Part shown: in pieces, positions 51,711 through 62,601 of the stretch | Layout: every line of letters starts with the position of its first letter | How positions within the stretch are numbered: position 1 is the first letter of the stretch | Source of the DNA: Azorhizobium caulinodans ORS 571 | Lineage (GTDB): Bacteria; Pseudomonadota; Alphaproteobacteria; Rhizobiales; Xanthobacteraceae | Assembly (NCBI RefSeq): GCF_000010525.1 | Contig: NC_009937.1 | Coordinates: 2,795,501 to 2,859,500, forward strand | Direction: 5' to 3' | Length of the DNA: 64,000 bases | The notes under the pieces: generated by a model | Told to the model about the DNA's origin: nothing | The model's database searches: none | Seen by the model: only the letters and a program-made list of their open reading frames with translations | Made by a program: the position numbers and the translations under genes

Positions 51711-52751
51711 ATGAACGAGCACGTTTCCAAGGATCTGGTCCTCGCCCGCCTCTCCGAGACGGTGAGCTCGGCGCGCTCACTGGAGGAGCTGACGCGGCCG
51801 CTGCTGGAGCTTCTGGAGCTGATTACCGGCCTTGAGAGCACCTTCCTGACGCGCATCGATTTCGCAGCGGGCATCCAGAACGTCCTGTTTTCCCGCAACA
51901 GCAGCACCTTGCACTTGCCGGAGACGCTCTCGGTTCCCTGGGGCGACACGCTGTGCAAGCGCGCGCTGGCCGAGCAATGCCCCTATGCCGACGACGTCTC
52001 GACCCGCTGGGGTGATTCTGAGGCGGCCCGCGTCCTCGGCATCGAGACCTTCACGAGCACACCCGTCTATCTCGAGGGCGGCTCGCTCTATGGGACGCTG
52101 TGCGCGGCGAGTTGCGATCGCAAGCCGATCTCGTCCGACGGCCAGCACGTGCTGCGCCTGTTCTCGGCGCTCATCGCACAACAGATCCAGCAGGACCAGC
52201 TGATGCAGGAGCTGCGCCGCGCCAATGCGCAGCTCGCGGCCTATTCGTTTACGGACGCGCTCACCGGCCTGCCCAACCGCCGTTTCATCCTCGACGAGCT
52301 CCAGCGCATGATGGCGCAGGCCGCGCGCAGCGGGCAGAACCTGATCGTCGCCTTCATCGACCTCGACGGCTTCAAGGCCATCAACGATGCCCATGGCCAT
52401 GACGCCGGAGATGCCTTCCTGATCGAGGTGGGCCGCCGCCTGTCGCTGGGTCTTCGGGCCGGCGACGTGCTGGGACGGCTCGGCGGCGACGAATTCGTCA
52501 TGGTGGGCTTCACCGCGCCGGGCGAGCCCGGCCGCGCGCCGGCCGATGCCACGCGCCAGCGCCTCACTGCTCTGATCGAGGGCCATTACGAACTCGGCCG
52601 CTGGCGCATCGACTATGAGGGCGCGAGCATCGGCGTGATCGAAGCCGAACCCGGCGAGAGCGCGCCCGAGGAGATTCTGCGCCGGGCCGACGCCCTCATG
52701 TACGAGACCAAGAAGGCGCGCCGGGCCACCCGCCGGTCAGCGACGGGATAG
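51711..52751 (+). CDS. GAF-GGDEF protein, probable diguanylate cyclase
   Basis: A 346-residue soluble protein. An N-terminal GAF-like sensor spans about residues 10-165 (LLELITGLESTFLTRIDF, SVPWGDTLCKRALAEQCPYA, EGGSLYGTLCAASCD), followed by a GGDEF domain (SFTDALTGLPNRRFILDELQ, RLGGDEFVMVGF). The active half-site GGDEF is intact and an RxxD inhibitory site (RAGD) stands five residues before it, so feedback control by c-di-GMP is expected. The GAF ligand is unknown. It is monocistronic, divergent from argC across a 292-bp gap in which I see no certain motif. Confidence 0.92.
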   Translation: MNEHVSKDLVLARLSETVSSARSLEELTRPLLELLELITGLESTFLTRIDFAAGIQNVLFSRNSSTLHLPETLSVPWGDTLCKRALAEQCPYADDVSTRWGDSEAARVLGIETFTSTPVYLEGGSLYGTLCAASCDRKPISSDGQHVLRLFSALIAQQIQQDQLMQELRRANAQLAAYSFTDALTGLPNRRFILDELQRMMAQAARSGQNLIVAFIDLDGFKAINDAHGHDAGDAFLIEVGRRLSLGLRAGDVLGRLGGDEFVMVGFTAPGEPGRAPADATRQRLTALIEGHYELGRWRIDYEGASIGVIEAEPGESAPEEILRRADALMYETKKARRATRRSATG

Positions 52752-52939
52752 GCGCTTTTCCCATCTCCGTGTCATTTCCTCCGCCTGCGCACAGCGAAAC
52801 GGAACGATCGCCGGCACCAGAAGGCTGCCATGTGCGCGGGCCGAGGCGACTCGGCTAGAAAGTTCGGCTACAAGGGCACAAACCGTGTACATCCCGCGTC
52901 CGCCGCAAGGCCGGGCGCCTCGCGAGATCCGATCGCTAC

Positions 52940-54958
<2,019 letters not shown>

Positions 54959-55001
54959 GCCCCGGAGCGCGGTCCCGAGAGTCTGAGGCGCCTGTCGCGG
55001 C

Positions 55002-56210
55002 TCAGACCGGCTCCACCGACTGGACCTTGCGGGCGGCGGTCTCCTCCGCCTCCCGGCGCACACGCTCGGCCAAGGGCGCGAGGCGTGAGGCCGGCCAGGC
55101 CAGCGCGAACATGGCAAGCCCCGCCACCACGAACATGCCGGGCAGCGAGCCCACCGCGTGCGACACCGCCCCCGCCACCACCGCGCCGAAGGCCTGCCCG
55201 GCGAAGAAGAAGGTGGCATAGAGCGACACGCCCGAGCCGCGCGCGCTGGGCGCCAGCTCGGTGGACATGATCTGAAGCGTGTTGTGGATGGTGTAGAAGC
55301 CGAAGCCCATGACGCCGAACAGCGCCATCATGAACACGAGCGAGGGGGCGAAGGCGATGCCGATGAGGCAGCAGCCGACGATGAGCGCGCCCGTCGCCGC
55401 CATGCCGCTGAGGCCCAGCAGATCCACGAGCTTCTGCACCACCACGCTATAGAGCACGCCGCCGATGGCAAAGGCGCCCATGGCAATGCCCGCCTCCACC
55501 GCGTCGCCGATGTGGAACTCGACCATCAGCGGCGCCACGAAGGGGAAGACGCCGAAGATGATGCCGCCCTCCACCGCCGACACGGCAAAATGGCGGATGG
55601 AGACCGGATTGCGGAAGACGGTGCGATAGCCCTCCAGCGTCGCGGCCACCGAGATGGGCTTGCGGGCACCCAGTTCCTTCAGGAACAGGATGGTGCACAA
55701 GGTCGCGGCGGCGGAAACGGCCGCTGCAGCGAAAAATACCGTGCGCCAGCCGAAATAGGTGGCGAGCGTGCCGGAGATGATGGCGCCCCCCAACTGCCCC
55801 AGCACCACGGCCAGCAGCAGGCGGCCGAGCGCCACGGTGCGCTGCTCGAAGGCGACGCGATCGCCCACGATGGCGAAGGACACGGGAATGATGCCGCCCG
55901 CCCAACCGCCGGCGAACACCCGCGCCGCCACCAGCACCGGATGGTTCGGCGCAAGGGCACAGGCCAGATGGCCGATGGTGAGGCAGGCGAGCGTGATGCG
56001 GATAAGCCGCACCCGGCCGAAGGCATCGCCGATGGGCCCGAACACCAGTTGCATCAGCGCATAGGGCAGCGTGAAGGCGGTTGCGAGCAGGGCCGCGGCC
56101 TGGAGCGAAACGCCAAGATCAGACGCCAAAAGATTGAGCATCGGATCGACGGAACGCGCCGTAAAAGCGCTGGCGAAGTCCGCAAGGCCAAGAATAAGCA
56201 GAAAGGACAT
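55002..56210 (-). CDS. Major facilitator superfamily transporter
   Basis: A 402-residue membrane protein with 12 hydrophobic helices. The MFS motif between helices 2 and 3 reads FGPIGDAFGRVRLIRITL; later GTAFMLVVG-like Gly-rich helices and GFGFYTIHNTLQIMSTELAP appear. The layout resembles drug or metabolite efflux carriers (DHA1-like, AraJ/YdhP group). It converges with parE and is not in an operon. The substrate is unknown. Confidence 0.88.
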   Translation of the reverse strand: MSFLLILGLADFASAFTARSVDPMLNLLASDLGVSLQAAALLATAFTLPYALMQLVFGPIGDAFGRVRLIRITLACLTIGHLACALAPNHPVLVAARVFAGGWAGGIIPVSFAIVGDRVAFEQRTVALGRLLLAVVLGQLGGAIISGTLATYFGWRTVFFAAAAVSAAATLCTILFLKELGARKPISVAATLEGYRTVFRNPVSIRHFAVSAVEGGIIFGVFPFVAPLMVEFHIGDAVEAGIAMGAFAIGGVLYSVVVQKLVDLLGLSGMAATGALIVGCCLIGIAFAPSLVFMMALFGVMGFGFYTIHNTLQIMSTELAPSARGSGVSLYATFFFAGQAFGAVVAGAVSHAVGSLPGMFVVAGLAMFALAWPASRLAPLAERVRREAEETAARKVQSVEPV

Positions 56211-56343
56211 GGGGGGCTACACTAGGGACGGAAGGGCGCCCGGTGCGCCGTCCCGTCCTGTCTCCGACGGGCCGGCGGGCCGGTCAAGCAGCGGAATTGC
56301 ATGGCATGCGCTGTGCGCCCCGAGCCAGCGCATGGCATTAACA

Positions 56344-56371
56344 TTGACACAGCGCACAATGCTTCTATTTT
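56344..56371 (+). promoter_or_regulatory. Sigma-70-type promoter of the DEAD-box helicase gene
   Basis: TTGACA (56344-56349) with TATTTT (56366-56371) at 16-bp spacing lies in the AT-rich part of the 279-bp gap upstream. Transcription from here would give a leader of about 110 nt, a length often seen for cold-shock-controlled helicase messages. Confidence 0.5.
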
Positions 56372-56489
56372 CTACCGCGTCGTCCGAGATGTATTCGAAT
56401 CCAAGCGCGCCGACCGACGACCACTCGTTTGGGCCCGTACACGGCATGGGACCTTCGATCAGCGGGGCGCTGCCACATCAAGCGACCCA

Positions 56490-58049
56490 ATGTCATTTTC
56501 TGAACTCGGCCTGAGCGAAAAAGTCCTCTCGGCCGTCGCGGCCACGGGCTACACCACCCCTACGCCCATCCAGGCGCAAGCCATTCCGCATGTCCTCGCC
56601 CGGCGGGACGTGCTCGGCCTCGCGCAGACCGGAACGGGCAAGACCGCCGCATTCACGCTGCCCATGCTGACTCTGCTGGAGCAGGGCCGGGCGCGCGCGC
56701 GCATGCCGCGCACTCTCATCCTCGAACCGACGCGCGAGCTCGCGGCGCAGGTGGAGGAGAATTTTGTCCGTTACGGCAAGAACCACAAGCTGAACGTCGC
56801 CCTGCTTATCGGCGGCGTTTCCTTCGGCGATCAGGACACCAAGCTGCTGCGCGGCGTGGACGTGCTGATCGCCACCCCCGGCCGCCTGCTCGACCATGTG
56901 GAGCGCGGCCGCCTCCTGCTCTCCGGCATCGAGGTGCTCGTCATCGACGAGGCCGACCGCATGCTGGACATGGGCTTCATCCCGGACATCGAGCGCATCT
57001 GCAAGCTGGTGCCCTTCACGCGCCAGACGCTGTTCTTCTCGGCCACCATGCCGCCGGAGATCCAGCGCCTCGTCTCGCAGTTCCTCTCGAACCCGGTGCG
57101 GGTCGAGGTGTCGAAGCCCGCCAGCGCCAACACCTCCATCACCCAGCTTCTCGTCGCCTCGGGCCGCGAGGACTACGAGAAGCGCGAGACCCTGCGTGAG
57201 CTGATCCGCAACGCGGACCAACTGCAGAACGGCATCGTCTTCTGCAACCGCAAGCGCGACGTGGCGGTGGTGCATCGCTCGCTGCAGAAGCACGGCTTCA
57301 ACGTGGTGTGCCTGCATGGCGACATGGACCAGCACGCCCGCACGCAGGCGCTGGACCAGTTCCGCACCGGCGAAGCCACCTTGCTGGTGGCCTCCGACGT
57401 CGCGGCCCGTGGCCTCGACATTCCGGCGGTGAGCCACGTCTTCAACTATGACGTGCCGCACCACTCGGAAGACTATGTGCACCGCATCGGCCGCACCGGC
57501 CGAGCCGGCCGCACCGGCACCGCCATCATGCTGGTGACGCACGACGACGCGAAGTCCCTGGCGGCCATCGAGAAGCTCATCGGCAATGCCATCCCCTGGC
57601 AGGGCGAGCCGCTGGGCGAAGCCCCGCCGCGCGAGAAGCGCTCCCGTGGCGGTGACCGCCGCGAAGAGCGTGGGGAGCGGAGCGAGCGCAACAAGCGTTC
57701 GGGCCGTGGCCGCAGCGAGCGCAAGGCCGAGGTTGAGGATGGGGTCGAGGTCCGCGCCGAGCGCGCGCCGCGTCCCGCCCGCGAAGGACGCCCCGAACGC
57801 GAGCCCCGGCCGGAGCGCGAGCCCCGCGCCGAGCGTCAGCCGCGTCCCGAGCGGGAAGCGCGTCCTGAGCGTGAGGCCCGTCCGGAACGGGAGGCCCGCC
57901 CCGAAGGCGAGCGCGCCCGCAAGCCCCGTCCCGAGACGGCGGACGCGGCCAGCCGCAACCGGCGCGACCGCTCCGCCAGCGAGCCGGCGGACATGTCCCA
58001 CCTGCCCGCCTTCCTGCTGCGCCCGGTGCGCATCAAGGCCTCCTCCTGA
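56490..58049 (+). CDS. DEAD-box RNA helicase, RhlE-like, with charged repetitive tail
   Basis: A 519-residue ATP-dependent RNA helicase that remodels mRNA or ribosome precursors. All motifs are present: Q-motif (GYTTPTPIQAQAIP), I (AQTGTGKTAAFTLP), Ia (PTRELAAQ), II (DEAD in VIDEADRML), III (SAT), IV (IVFCNRKR), V (ASDVAARGLDIP) and VI (HRIGRTGRAG). From about residue 375 the tail is an Arg/Glu/Pro-rich low-complexity region with repeated RPERE units, likely an RNA-binding or condensate-forming segment. The ATG at 56490 starts MSFSELGLSEKVLSAV, as is usual for this family. Confidence 0.93.
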   Translation: MSFSELGLSEKVLSAVAATGYTTPTPIQAQAIPHVLARRDVLGLAQTGTGKTAAFTLPMLTLLEQGRARARMPRTLILEPTRELAAQVEENFVRYGKNHKLNVALLIGGVSFGDQDTKLLRGVDVLIATPGRLLDHVERGRLLLSGIEVLVIDEADRMLDMGFIPDIERICKLVPFTRQTLFFSATMPPEIQRLVSQFLSNPVRVEVSKPASANTSITQLLVASGREDYEKRETLRELIRNADQLQNGIVFCNRKRDVAVVHRSLQKHGFNVVCLHGDMDQHARTQALDQFRTGEATLLVASDVAARGLDIPAVSHVFNYDVPHHSEDYVHRIGRTGRAGRTGTAIMLVTHDDAKSLAAIEKLIGNAIPWQGEPLGEAPPREKRSRGGDRREERGERSERNKRSGRGRSERKAEVEDGVEVRAERAPRPAREGRPEREPRPEREPRAERQPRPEREARPEREARPEREARPEGERARKPRPETADAASRNRRDRSASEPADMSHLPAFLLRPVRIKASS

Positions 58050-58058
58050 CGCCCATTC

Positions 58059-58091
58059 CGGCCGGATTGCATCGCGATCCGGCCGTTTGAA
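58059..58091 (+). terminator. Rho-independent terminator of the helicase gene
   Basis: CGGCCGGAT (58059-58067) and ATCCGGCCG (58077-58085) form a perfect nine-base stem followed by TTTGAATT, nine bases after the helicase stop. It can separate it from the opposing GGDEF gene. Confidence 0.7.
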
Positions 58092-58208
58092 TTCCGAGCA
58101 AGCCTGCCGCGCAGCACGTCCCGGCAGCCTGAGAAGCCGGATGATCCCGCCCTGAACTGACGGTCCAGCAGCAGGCGTGGGCTGACCTGATGACCTCGGC
58201 AAGGCCGC

Positions 58209-59261
58209 TCAGGCAAAGACGACGCGGTTCCGGCCCATCTGCTTCGACCGATAGAGCGCCGCATCCACGAGCCGCAGAGCCTCGGCGAGACCGCCATCCC
58301 CGTCCCAGAGCGCGACGCCGGCGGAAATGGTGACCCCACCGCTCTCGTCGTCCGGCAACACGGCCACCGCCTGACGCAGTTTCTCGGCGAGGGCTTCGGC
58401 CTCCGGCGCCGACAGATCCGCCGAGACCACCAGAAACTCGTCCCCGCCCCAACGGCCGATGACATCGCCTTCGCGCAGCACGCGCCGAAGCGCATCGACG
58501 ACGTTCTGAAGGACGCGGTCGCCGAACACGTGCCCCCATTGGTCATTGACGGTCTTGAAGTAATCCATGTCCAGCAGGATCAGCGCCCACTGCCGGGATG
58601 AGGCGCCCTGGATTTCAAGGGCCCGCTCGATGCCGCGCCGGTTCGCGATGCCGGTAAGCGGGTCGGACAGAGCCGCGCTCTCCATCATGCTCGCCTGCGC
58701 CTTGGCCTGCTGGTAGGCGGCCTGCGAGTAGGAGAAGAGCACGAGAACCAGCAGCGAAATGGCCTGCACGATGATGGCGTTCAGCAATAGCGCATTGGTG
58801 GTGTCCGGCCAGTTCGCCGGCTCACTGTTGAACCACACCCAGACCGCCGTTGCCGCCGGGATGAGGAAGCCGATCACCGCGGCGGGAATGCTCTCGCGGC
58901 CGGGAAAGATGATGAAGGCCGCCACGCTGATCAGCGGCAGCCATTGCAGCGTGTCGGCGATCACATAGAGCCTGATCTGCGGGTCCGGATCGCCGAATGT
59001 GAAGACACCGGTCGCGCAGCCGATGCAGAAGGCGAGAAACAGGCTTCGCTCCGCAACGATCCGCCAGCGCTCGCTGATATCCGTGACGATGAAGCCGACC
59101 GCGCAGATGAGAACCAGCAACGGATCCGTCAGGGTGGCATTTCGTGCGCTGATGATGCCCTGATAGCTGTCGTAAAACCAGAACCAGACATTGCAGACAA
59201 AGCCGATAGCGAACAGAATTCGCATGATACGCGTGCGCAGTCTGGCGAATTCCGGGCTCAT
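58209..59261 (-). CDS. Membrane GGDEF protein, probable diguanylate cyclase (tandem copy 1)
   Basis: A 350-residue protein with about six N-terminal hydrophobic helices (residues 10-185) and a C-terminal GGDEF domain. SDPLTGIANRRGIERALE, RWGGDEFLVVSA and the RxxD inhibitory site (REGD) five residues before GGDEF are intact. It should be active and feedback-controlled. I place the start at 59261 (MSPEFARLRTR) because it aligns with the neighbouring paralogue's start; an ATG at 59306 would add 15 residues. About two thirds of residues match the paralogue at 59424-60482. Confidence 0.88.
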   Translation of the reverse strand: MSPEFARLRTRIMRILFAIGFVCNVWFWFYDSYQGIISARNATLTDPLLVLICAVGFIVTDISERWRIVAERSLFLAFCIGCATGVFTFGDPDPQIRLYVIADTLQWLPLISVAAFIIFPGRESIPAAVIGFLIPAATAVWVWFNSEPANWPDTTNALLLNAIIVQAISLLVLVLFSYSQAAYQQAKAQASMMESAALSDPLTGIANRRGIERALEIQGASSRQWALILLDMDYFKTVNDQWGHVFGDRVLQNVVDALRRVLREGDVIGRWGGDEFLVVSADLSAPEAEALAEKLRQAVAVLPDDESGGVTISAGVALWDGDGGLAEALRLVDAALYRSKQMGRNRVVFA

Positions 59262-59423
59262 TTCGGGTTTGGTCCGCGTTCGGCCAGAGGGGAGCATGTT
59301 CTTCATCCGCGAATGACGCGTTGTGTTGTGAGCCTGTCAGCCTTGGGAAGCGGTGCTCCATCCAGATACGCACGTTATCGCGAATGGCGCATTCGACGCA
59401 GCACCCGGGCCCGCTCTTCCGCC

Positions 59424-60482
59424 TCAGGCAAACACCACCCGGTTCCGGCCCATCTGCTTGGAGCGATAAAGCGCCGCGTCCACCTGCCGGAGCGCCTCCA
59501 CAAGGCCGCCTTCCCCATTCCACAGCGCGATGCCGACGGAGATGGTCACGCCGCCGCTGTCATCCTCCGGAAGGCCGGCCACCGCCTGCCGCAGCCGCTC
59601 GGCCAGCGCTTCCGCCTCGGCCGCTGGCGCGCCGGGGGAGATCACCAGAAATTCGTCGCCGCCCCACCGGCCGATGACATCGCCGCCACGCAGGATAGGG
59701 CGGAGCGCATTCACCACATTCTGGAGCACGCGATCCCCAAAGACGTGGCCACGCTCGTCGTTGACCATCTTGAAGTGATCCATGTCCAGAAGGATGAGCG
59801 CCCACGGGCGGGGCACCGAAGCCGCCGTCTGTGTCTCCAGCGCCCGCTCGATGCCGCGCCGGTTGGCAATGCCCGTGAGCGGGTCGGAGAGGGCCGCACT
59901 CTCCATCATCCTGGCCTCCGCCCGGGCCTGCTGGAAGGCGGCCTGCGAATGCGAGAACAGAACGAGGGCCGCCACCGACACCACATGGATGACGAGCGCA
60001 TTGAACAAAAGCGTGCTCGTGGTGGCCGGCCAGGTCGCTGCATCGCTTCCCCACCACACCCAGCCCGCCGTTCCCGCCGGAATGAGGAAGCCCACCACCG
60101 ACGCCACCACGCTCTGGCGGCCGGGAAAGATCATGAAGGCGATGATGCTGATGAGCGGGATCCATTGCAGCGTATCGGCAATGGCGTAGTAGCGCACGGG
60201 TTCGTCCGCGGCCGTGAAGGACAGCACGCCGCTGGCGCAATTGGCACAGAAGGACAGGAAGGCGAGCCACTCCGTCGCTGCGCGCCACCGATCACCCAGT
60301 TCGATGACAAAGAAGCCGGCGGCATAGATGAACATGACCGAGGGATAGGTCACATAGGCATCACGCGCGGTGATGATGCCGCTGGTGCTCTCGAAAATCA
60401 GAAACCATCCGTTGCAGACAAAGCCGATGGCGAACAACAGCCGCAACATCCGCTTCCGCAATCTGATGAATTCGATGTCCAT
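59424..60482 (-). CDS. Membrane GGDEF protein, probable diguanylate cyclase (tandem copy 2)
   Basis: A 352-residue paralogue of the previous protein with the same layout: about six membrane helices (RLLFAIGFVCNGWFLIFES onwards) then GGDEF (RWGGDEFLVISP) with an RGGD inhibitory site. The C-terminal 25 residues are almost the same in both. Local tandem duplication with the sensor region diverging faster than the catalytic domain is the simplest reading. It lies 162 bp upstream of copy 1 on the same strand, so co-transcription is possible. Confidence 0.9.
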   Translation of the reverse strand: MDIEFIRLRKRMLRLLFAIGFVCNGWFLIFESTSGIITARDAYVTYPSVMFIYAAGFFVIELGDRWRAATEWLAFLSFCANCASGVLSFTAADEPVRYYAIADTLQWIPLISIIAFMIFPGRQSVVASVVGFLIPAGTAGWVWWGSDAATWPATTSTLLFNALVIHVVSVAALVLFSHSQAAFQQARAEARMMESAALSDPLTGIANRRGIERALETQTAASVPRPWALILLDMDHFKMVNDERGHVFGDRVLQNVVNALRPILRGGDVIGRWGGDEFLVISPGAPAAEAEALAERLRQAVAGLPEDDSGGVTISVGIALWNGEGGLVEALRQVDAALYRSKQMGRNRVVFA

Positions 60483-60658
60483 CGCAGCACTCCCCAGGCG
60501 GGCACTTGGACATAGGCCACCGACACACGCAAGCAGACGGCCGCCCTCGGCTCGGGAGCAGGACGGCTAGGCGACGACAGGACGGAGGGACCGGACATCT
60601 CCCCTCCTCGGACCGGCGGCAGCGGCGCTGGCTCGACATCGGAGGGGACGCAACTGCC

Positions 60659-61090
60659 TTAAGGCTTCCGGCGCGTCTGGCGTTGCGAAGCCGGGACGCC
60701 GATCCCCAGCGCATCGAAGTCCGGCGCCGGCCCGGCGGGCGCCTTGGAAGCCGCCTTCTTTCCGCGTGCCTTTTTGACAGCGCCCGCCCGCGCCACCCCT
60801 TGAGCCCGCCGAAAGAGCACTTCGCGCGCCTCGGGGTCGTCGAGCGCCGCTTCGGGCAGGGTCCAGTAAGGCAGCGTCACCTGCCGGTTGCGGGCCGTAT
60901 AGCCCAGCGGCGCACAGCCGAGTGCGGCCAGTTCCTGCGCGAAGTCCCCATCGGCCTTGATGAAGAGGTCGCCGCCGCTCTCCAGGGCGAACATCCGCCC
61001 GTCGTAGAAGATGCCGTGACCGCCGAACATGCGCTTGATCTCGACGGGTCCGAGCGGCGCAAGGAGGTCGGCCAGATCATCGCGGTCCAT
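60659..61090 (-). CDS. TfoX N-terminal domain protein
   Basis: A 143-residue protein. Residues 1-95 are the TfoX-N domain (VEIKRMFGGHGIFYDGRMFA, DLFIKADGDFAQELAALGCA), and a Lys/Ala/Pro-rich basic tail follows (AVKKARGKKAASKAPAG). In gammaproteobacteria TfoX/Sxy controls competence; in alphaproteobacteria the role of the stand-alone N-domain is unclear. It is 21 bp before nothing but shares the strand with the ATP12 gene upstream, so the pair may be one unit. Confidence 0.85.
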   Translation of the reverse strand: MDRDDLADLLAPLGPVEIKRMFGGHGIFYDGRMFALESGGDLFIKADGDFAQELAALGCAPLGYTARNRQVTLPYWTLPEAALDDPEAREVLFRRAQGVARAGAVKKARGKKAASKAPAGPAPDFDALGIGVPASQRQTRRKP

Positions 61091-61111
61091 CTCGGCCTCC
61101 CCGCGCCCGTC

Positions 61112-61888
61112 TCAGCCCTTGACGAGATCGAGCAGGCGCACCGCCGCGCGCATTTCCTTTTCGCGGGCGGCGCGGCGGGCCGTCGCCTCCGCATCCTCGC
61201 CCCAGCGCTCGATCGTCCAGTCCTCGTCCACATGGGCCGCGCGCCAGGCGGCATCGGCATCGAGGACGCCATTGGCCAGCGCCACAGCGAGGAAGGCCGA
61301 GCCGGTCAGAGCGGTCAGCGTGCTCAAGGCCGCGAGCGAGAGCGGATCGTCGGTTCCGACCAGCGCAGCCACACGCGCCACCATGTCGGCGGGCTGCTCC
61401 ACGTGGCGGATGCCTTCGGCGAGGAAGAAGCGGGCGTCGTGCGCGCGGTCGAGCCAGGCCAGCACCGGATCCCAATGGGTCGCCTGCCGCGCGACCAGCC
61501 CCTCCGGCCCCTCGGCGCGATAGAGCAGGAGGTCGCTGCCCATGTAGCGCACGATTTCCTCCTTCACCTCCTGCGGATTGCGCGCCACGCCATCGAGCGC
61601 GACGTTCACCAGGCGGGTGAGCGGCATGGTGAACGGGTCGATCTCCACGCCCTGCGCCGCCCATTCCTCCGCCAGAGCGGCGGCGAGCGCGGCGCTCGGC
61701 ACCGCGAGCTTTGCCTTGGCCGGCGTGCGCAGGGTACGGCCGTCGAGGCGCACCTCGTGCCCCCCCTCGCCTTCCGCGACCGTCACCTCCTTGTAGAAGC
61801 GCTTCGGCAGCGTGCGGCGGCCCTGCGCGCGGATGGCCTCGGCCGGATCGAGCGGCGACTGCTCAAGGTCGCTCAGGATGTCGCGCAT
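61112..61888 (-). CDS. ATP12-family F1-ATPase assembly chaperone
   Basis: A 258-residue homologue of the mitochondrial ATP12 chaperone, which binds F1 alpha subunits before assembly. Conserved stretches are RFYKEVTVAEGEGGHEVRLD, LAEEWAAQGVEIDPFTMPLT, NPQEVKEEIVRYMGSDLLLY and RQATHWDPVLAWL. The family is typical of alphaproteobacteria and mitochondria, which supports the host assignment. It lies 21 bp upstream of the TfoX-N gene and 20 bp after the HAD gene on the same strand, so these four genes (to 63269) may form one operon. Confidence 0.92.
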   Translation of the reverse strand: MRDILSDLEQSPLDPAEAIRAQGRRTLPKRFYKEVTVAEGEGGHEVRLDGRTLRTPAKAKLAVPSAALAAALAEEWAAQGVEIDPFTMPLTRLVNVALDGVARNPQEVKEEIVRYMGSDLLLYRAEGPEGLVARQATHWDPVLAWLDRAHDARFFLAEGIRHVEQPADMVARVAALVGTDDPLSLAALSTLTALTGSAFLAVALANGVLDADAAWRAAHVDEDWTIERWGEDAEATARRAAREKEMRAAVRLLDLVKG

Positions 61889-61908
61889 GGCTCGGTTCCT
61901 CGAAAATC

Positions 61909-62601
61909 TCAGGCGACGGCGGGCGCGCGACCGCCGACCAGCGCCGCAATGGCGTCCGGAATCTCGCGGAAGTCGCGCACGATCACATCGGCACCGGCCG
62001 CAGTGAGTTGTTCCAGCGGATGATAGCCCCAGGCGACACCGATGGCATGGGCCCCGGCCGCCTTGGCCATGGCCATGTCGAAGCCGGTGTCGCCGATCAC
62101 CACCGTGCGGGCGGAGGGCTGTCCCATCTCCGCCATGGCCTGCTGCACCATGGCCGGATGGGGCTTGGAGGGCGCATCGTCGGCGGTCTGGATGGTCGAG
62201 AACCAGCCGTCCATGGCATTGGCCGCCAGAACGCGCGTGACGCCACGCCGGGCCTTGCCCGTCACCATGCCGAGCAGCATGTCGTCGCGCTGGCGCAGCC
62301 CATCGAGCGTATCGCGGGCGAAGGGGTACATGGGCTCGGGCGGCTCGCGGTCGCGCAGCTCCATGAAGGCGCTGCGATAGGCTTCCACCATCTCCTCCAC
62401 GGGAAAGGCGGCATCGCCCTCGGCGAGGTCGGTGAAGGCTTCGCGCAGCGACAGGCCGACGATGGAGAGCATGCGCAGCCGGTCCGGCGCGGGGAGGCCC
62501 TGCCGGGCATAGGCCGTGCCCATGGCGGCGACGATCATGTGCTGACTGTCCACCAGCGTGCCGTCGCAGTCGAACAGGGCGAGGATGGGCTCAAGGGTCA
62601 T
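61909..62601 (-). CDS. HAD-superfamily phosphatase, phosphoglycolate-phosphatase-like
   Basis: A 230-residue HAD hydrolase (subfamily IA). Motif I is LALFDCDGTLVDSQ, motif II is in LLGMVTGKARRGVTRVL, motif III Lys in DAPSKPHPAMV and motif IV VVIGDTGFDMAMAKAAG. The alpha-helical cap lies between residues 20 and 85. Such enzymes dephosphorylate small phosphorylated metabolites. The ATG at 62601 overlaps the zinc-ribbon gene's stop by the ATGA arrangement, so the two are translationally coupled. Confidence 0.9.
   Translation of the reverse strand: MTLEPILALFDCDGTLVDSQHMIVAAMGTAYARQGLPAPDRLRMLSIVGLSLREAFTDLAEGDAAFPVEEMVEAYRSAFMELRDREPPEPMYPFARDTLDGLRQRDDMLLGMVTGKARRGVTRVLAANAMDGWFSTIQTADDAPSKPHPAMVQQAMAEMGQPSARTVVIGDTGFDMAMAKAAGAHAIGVAWGYHPLEQLTAAGADVIVRDFREIPDAIAALVGGRAPAVA

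Noticed and set aside
57780-57910. Short tandem repeats resembling a repeat array or CRISPR
   Set aside because: The repeats are in frame in the helicase tail, have no unique spacers and encode charged peptide units.
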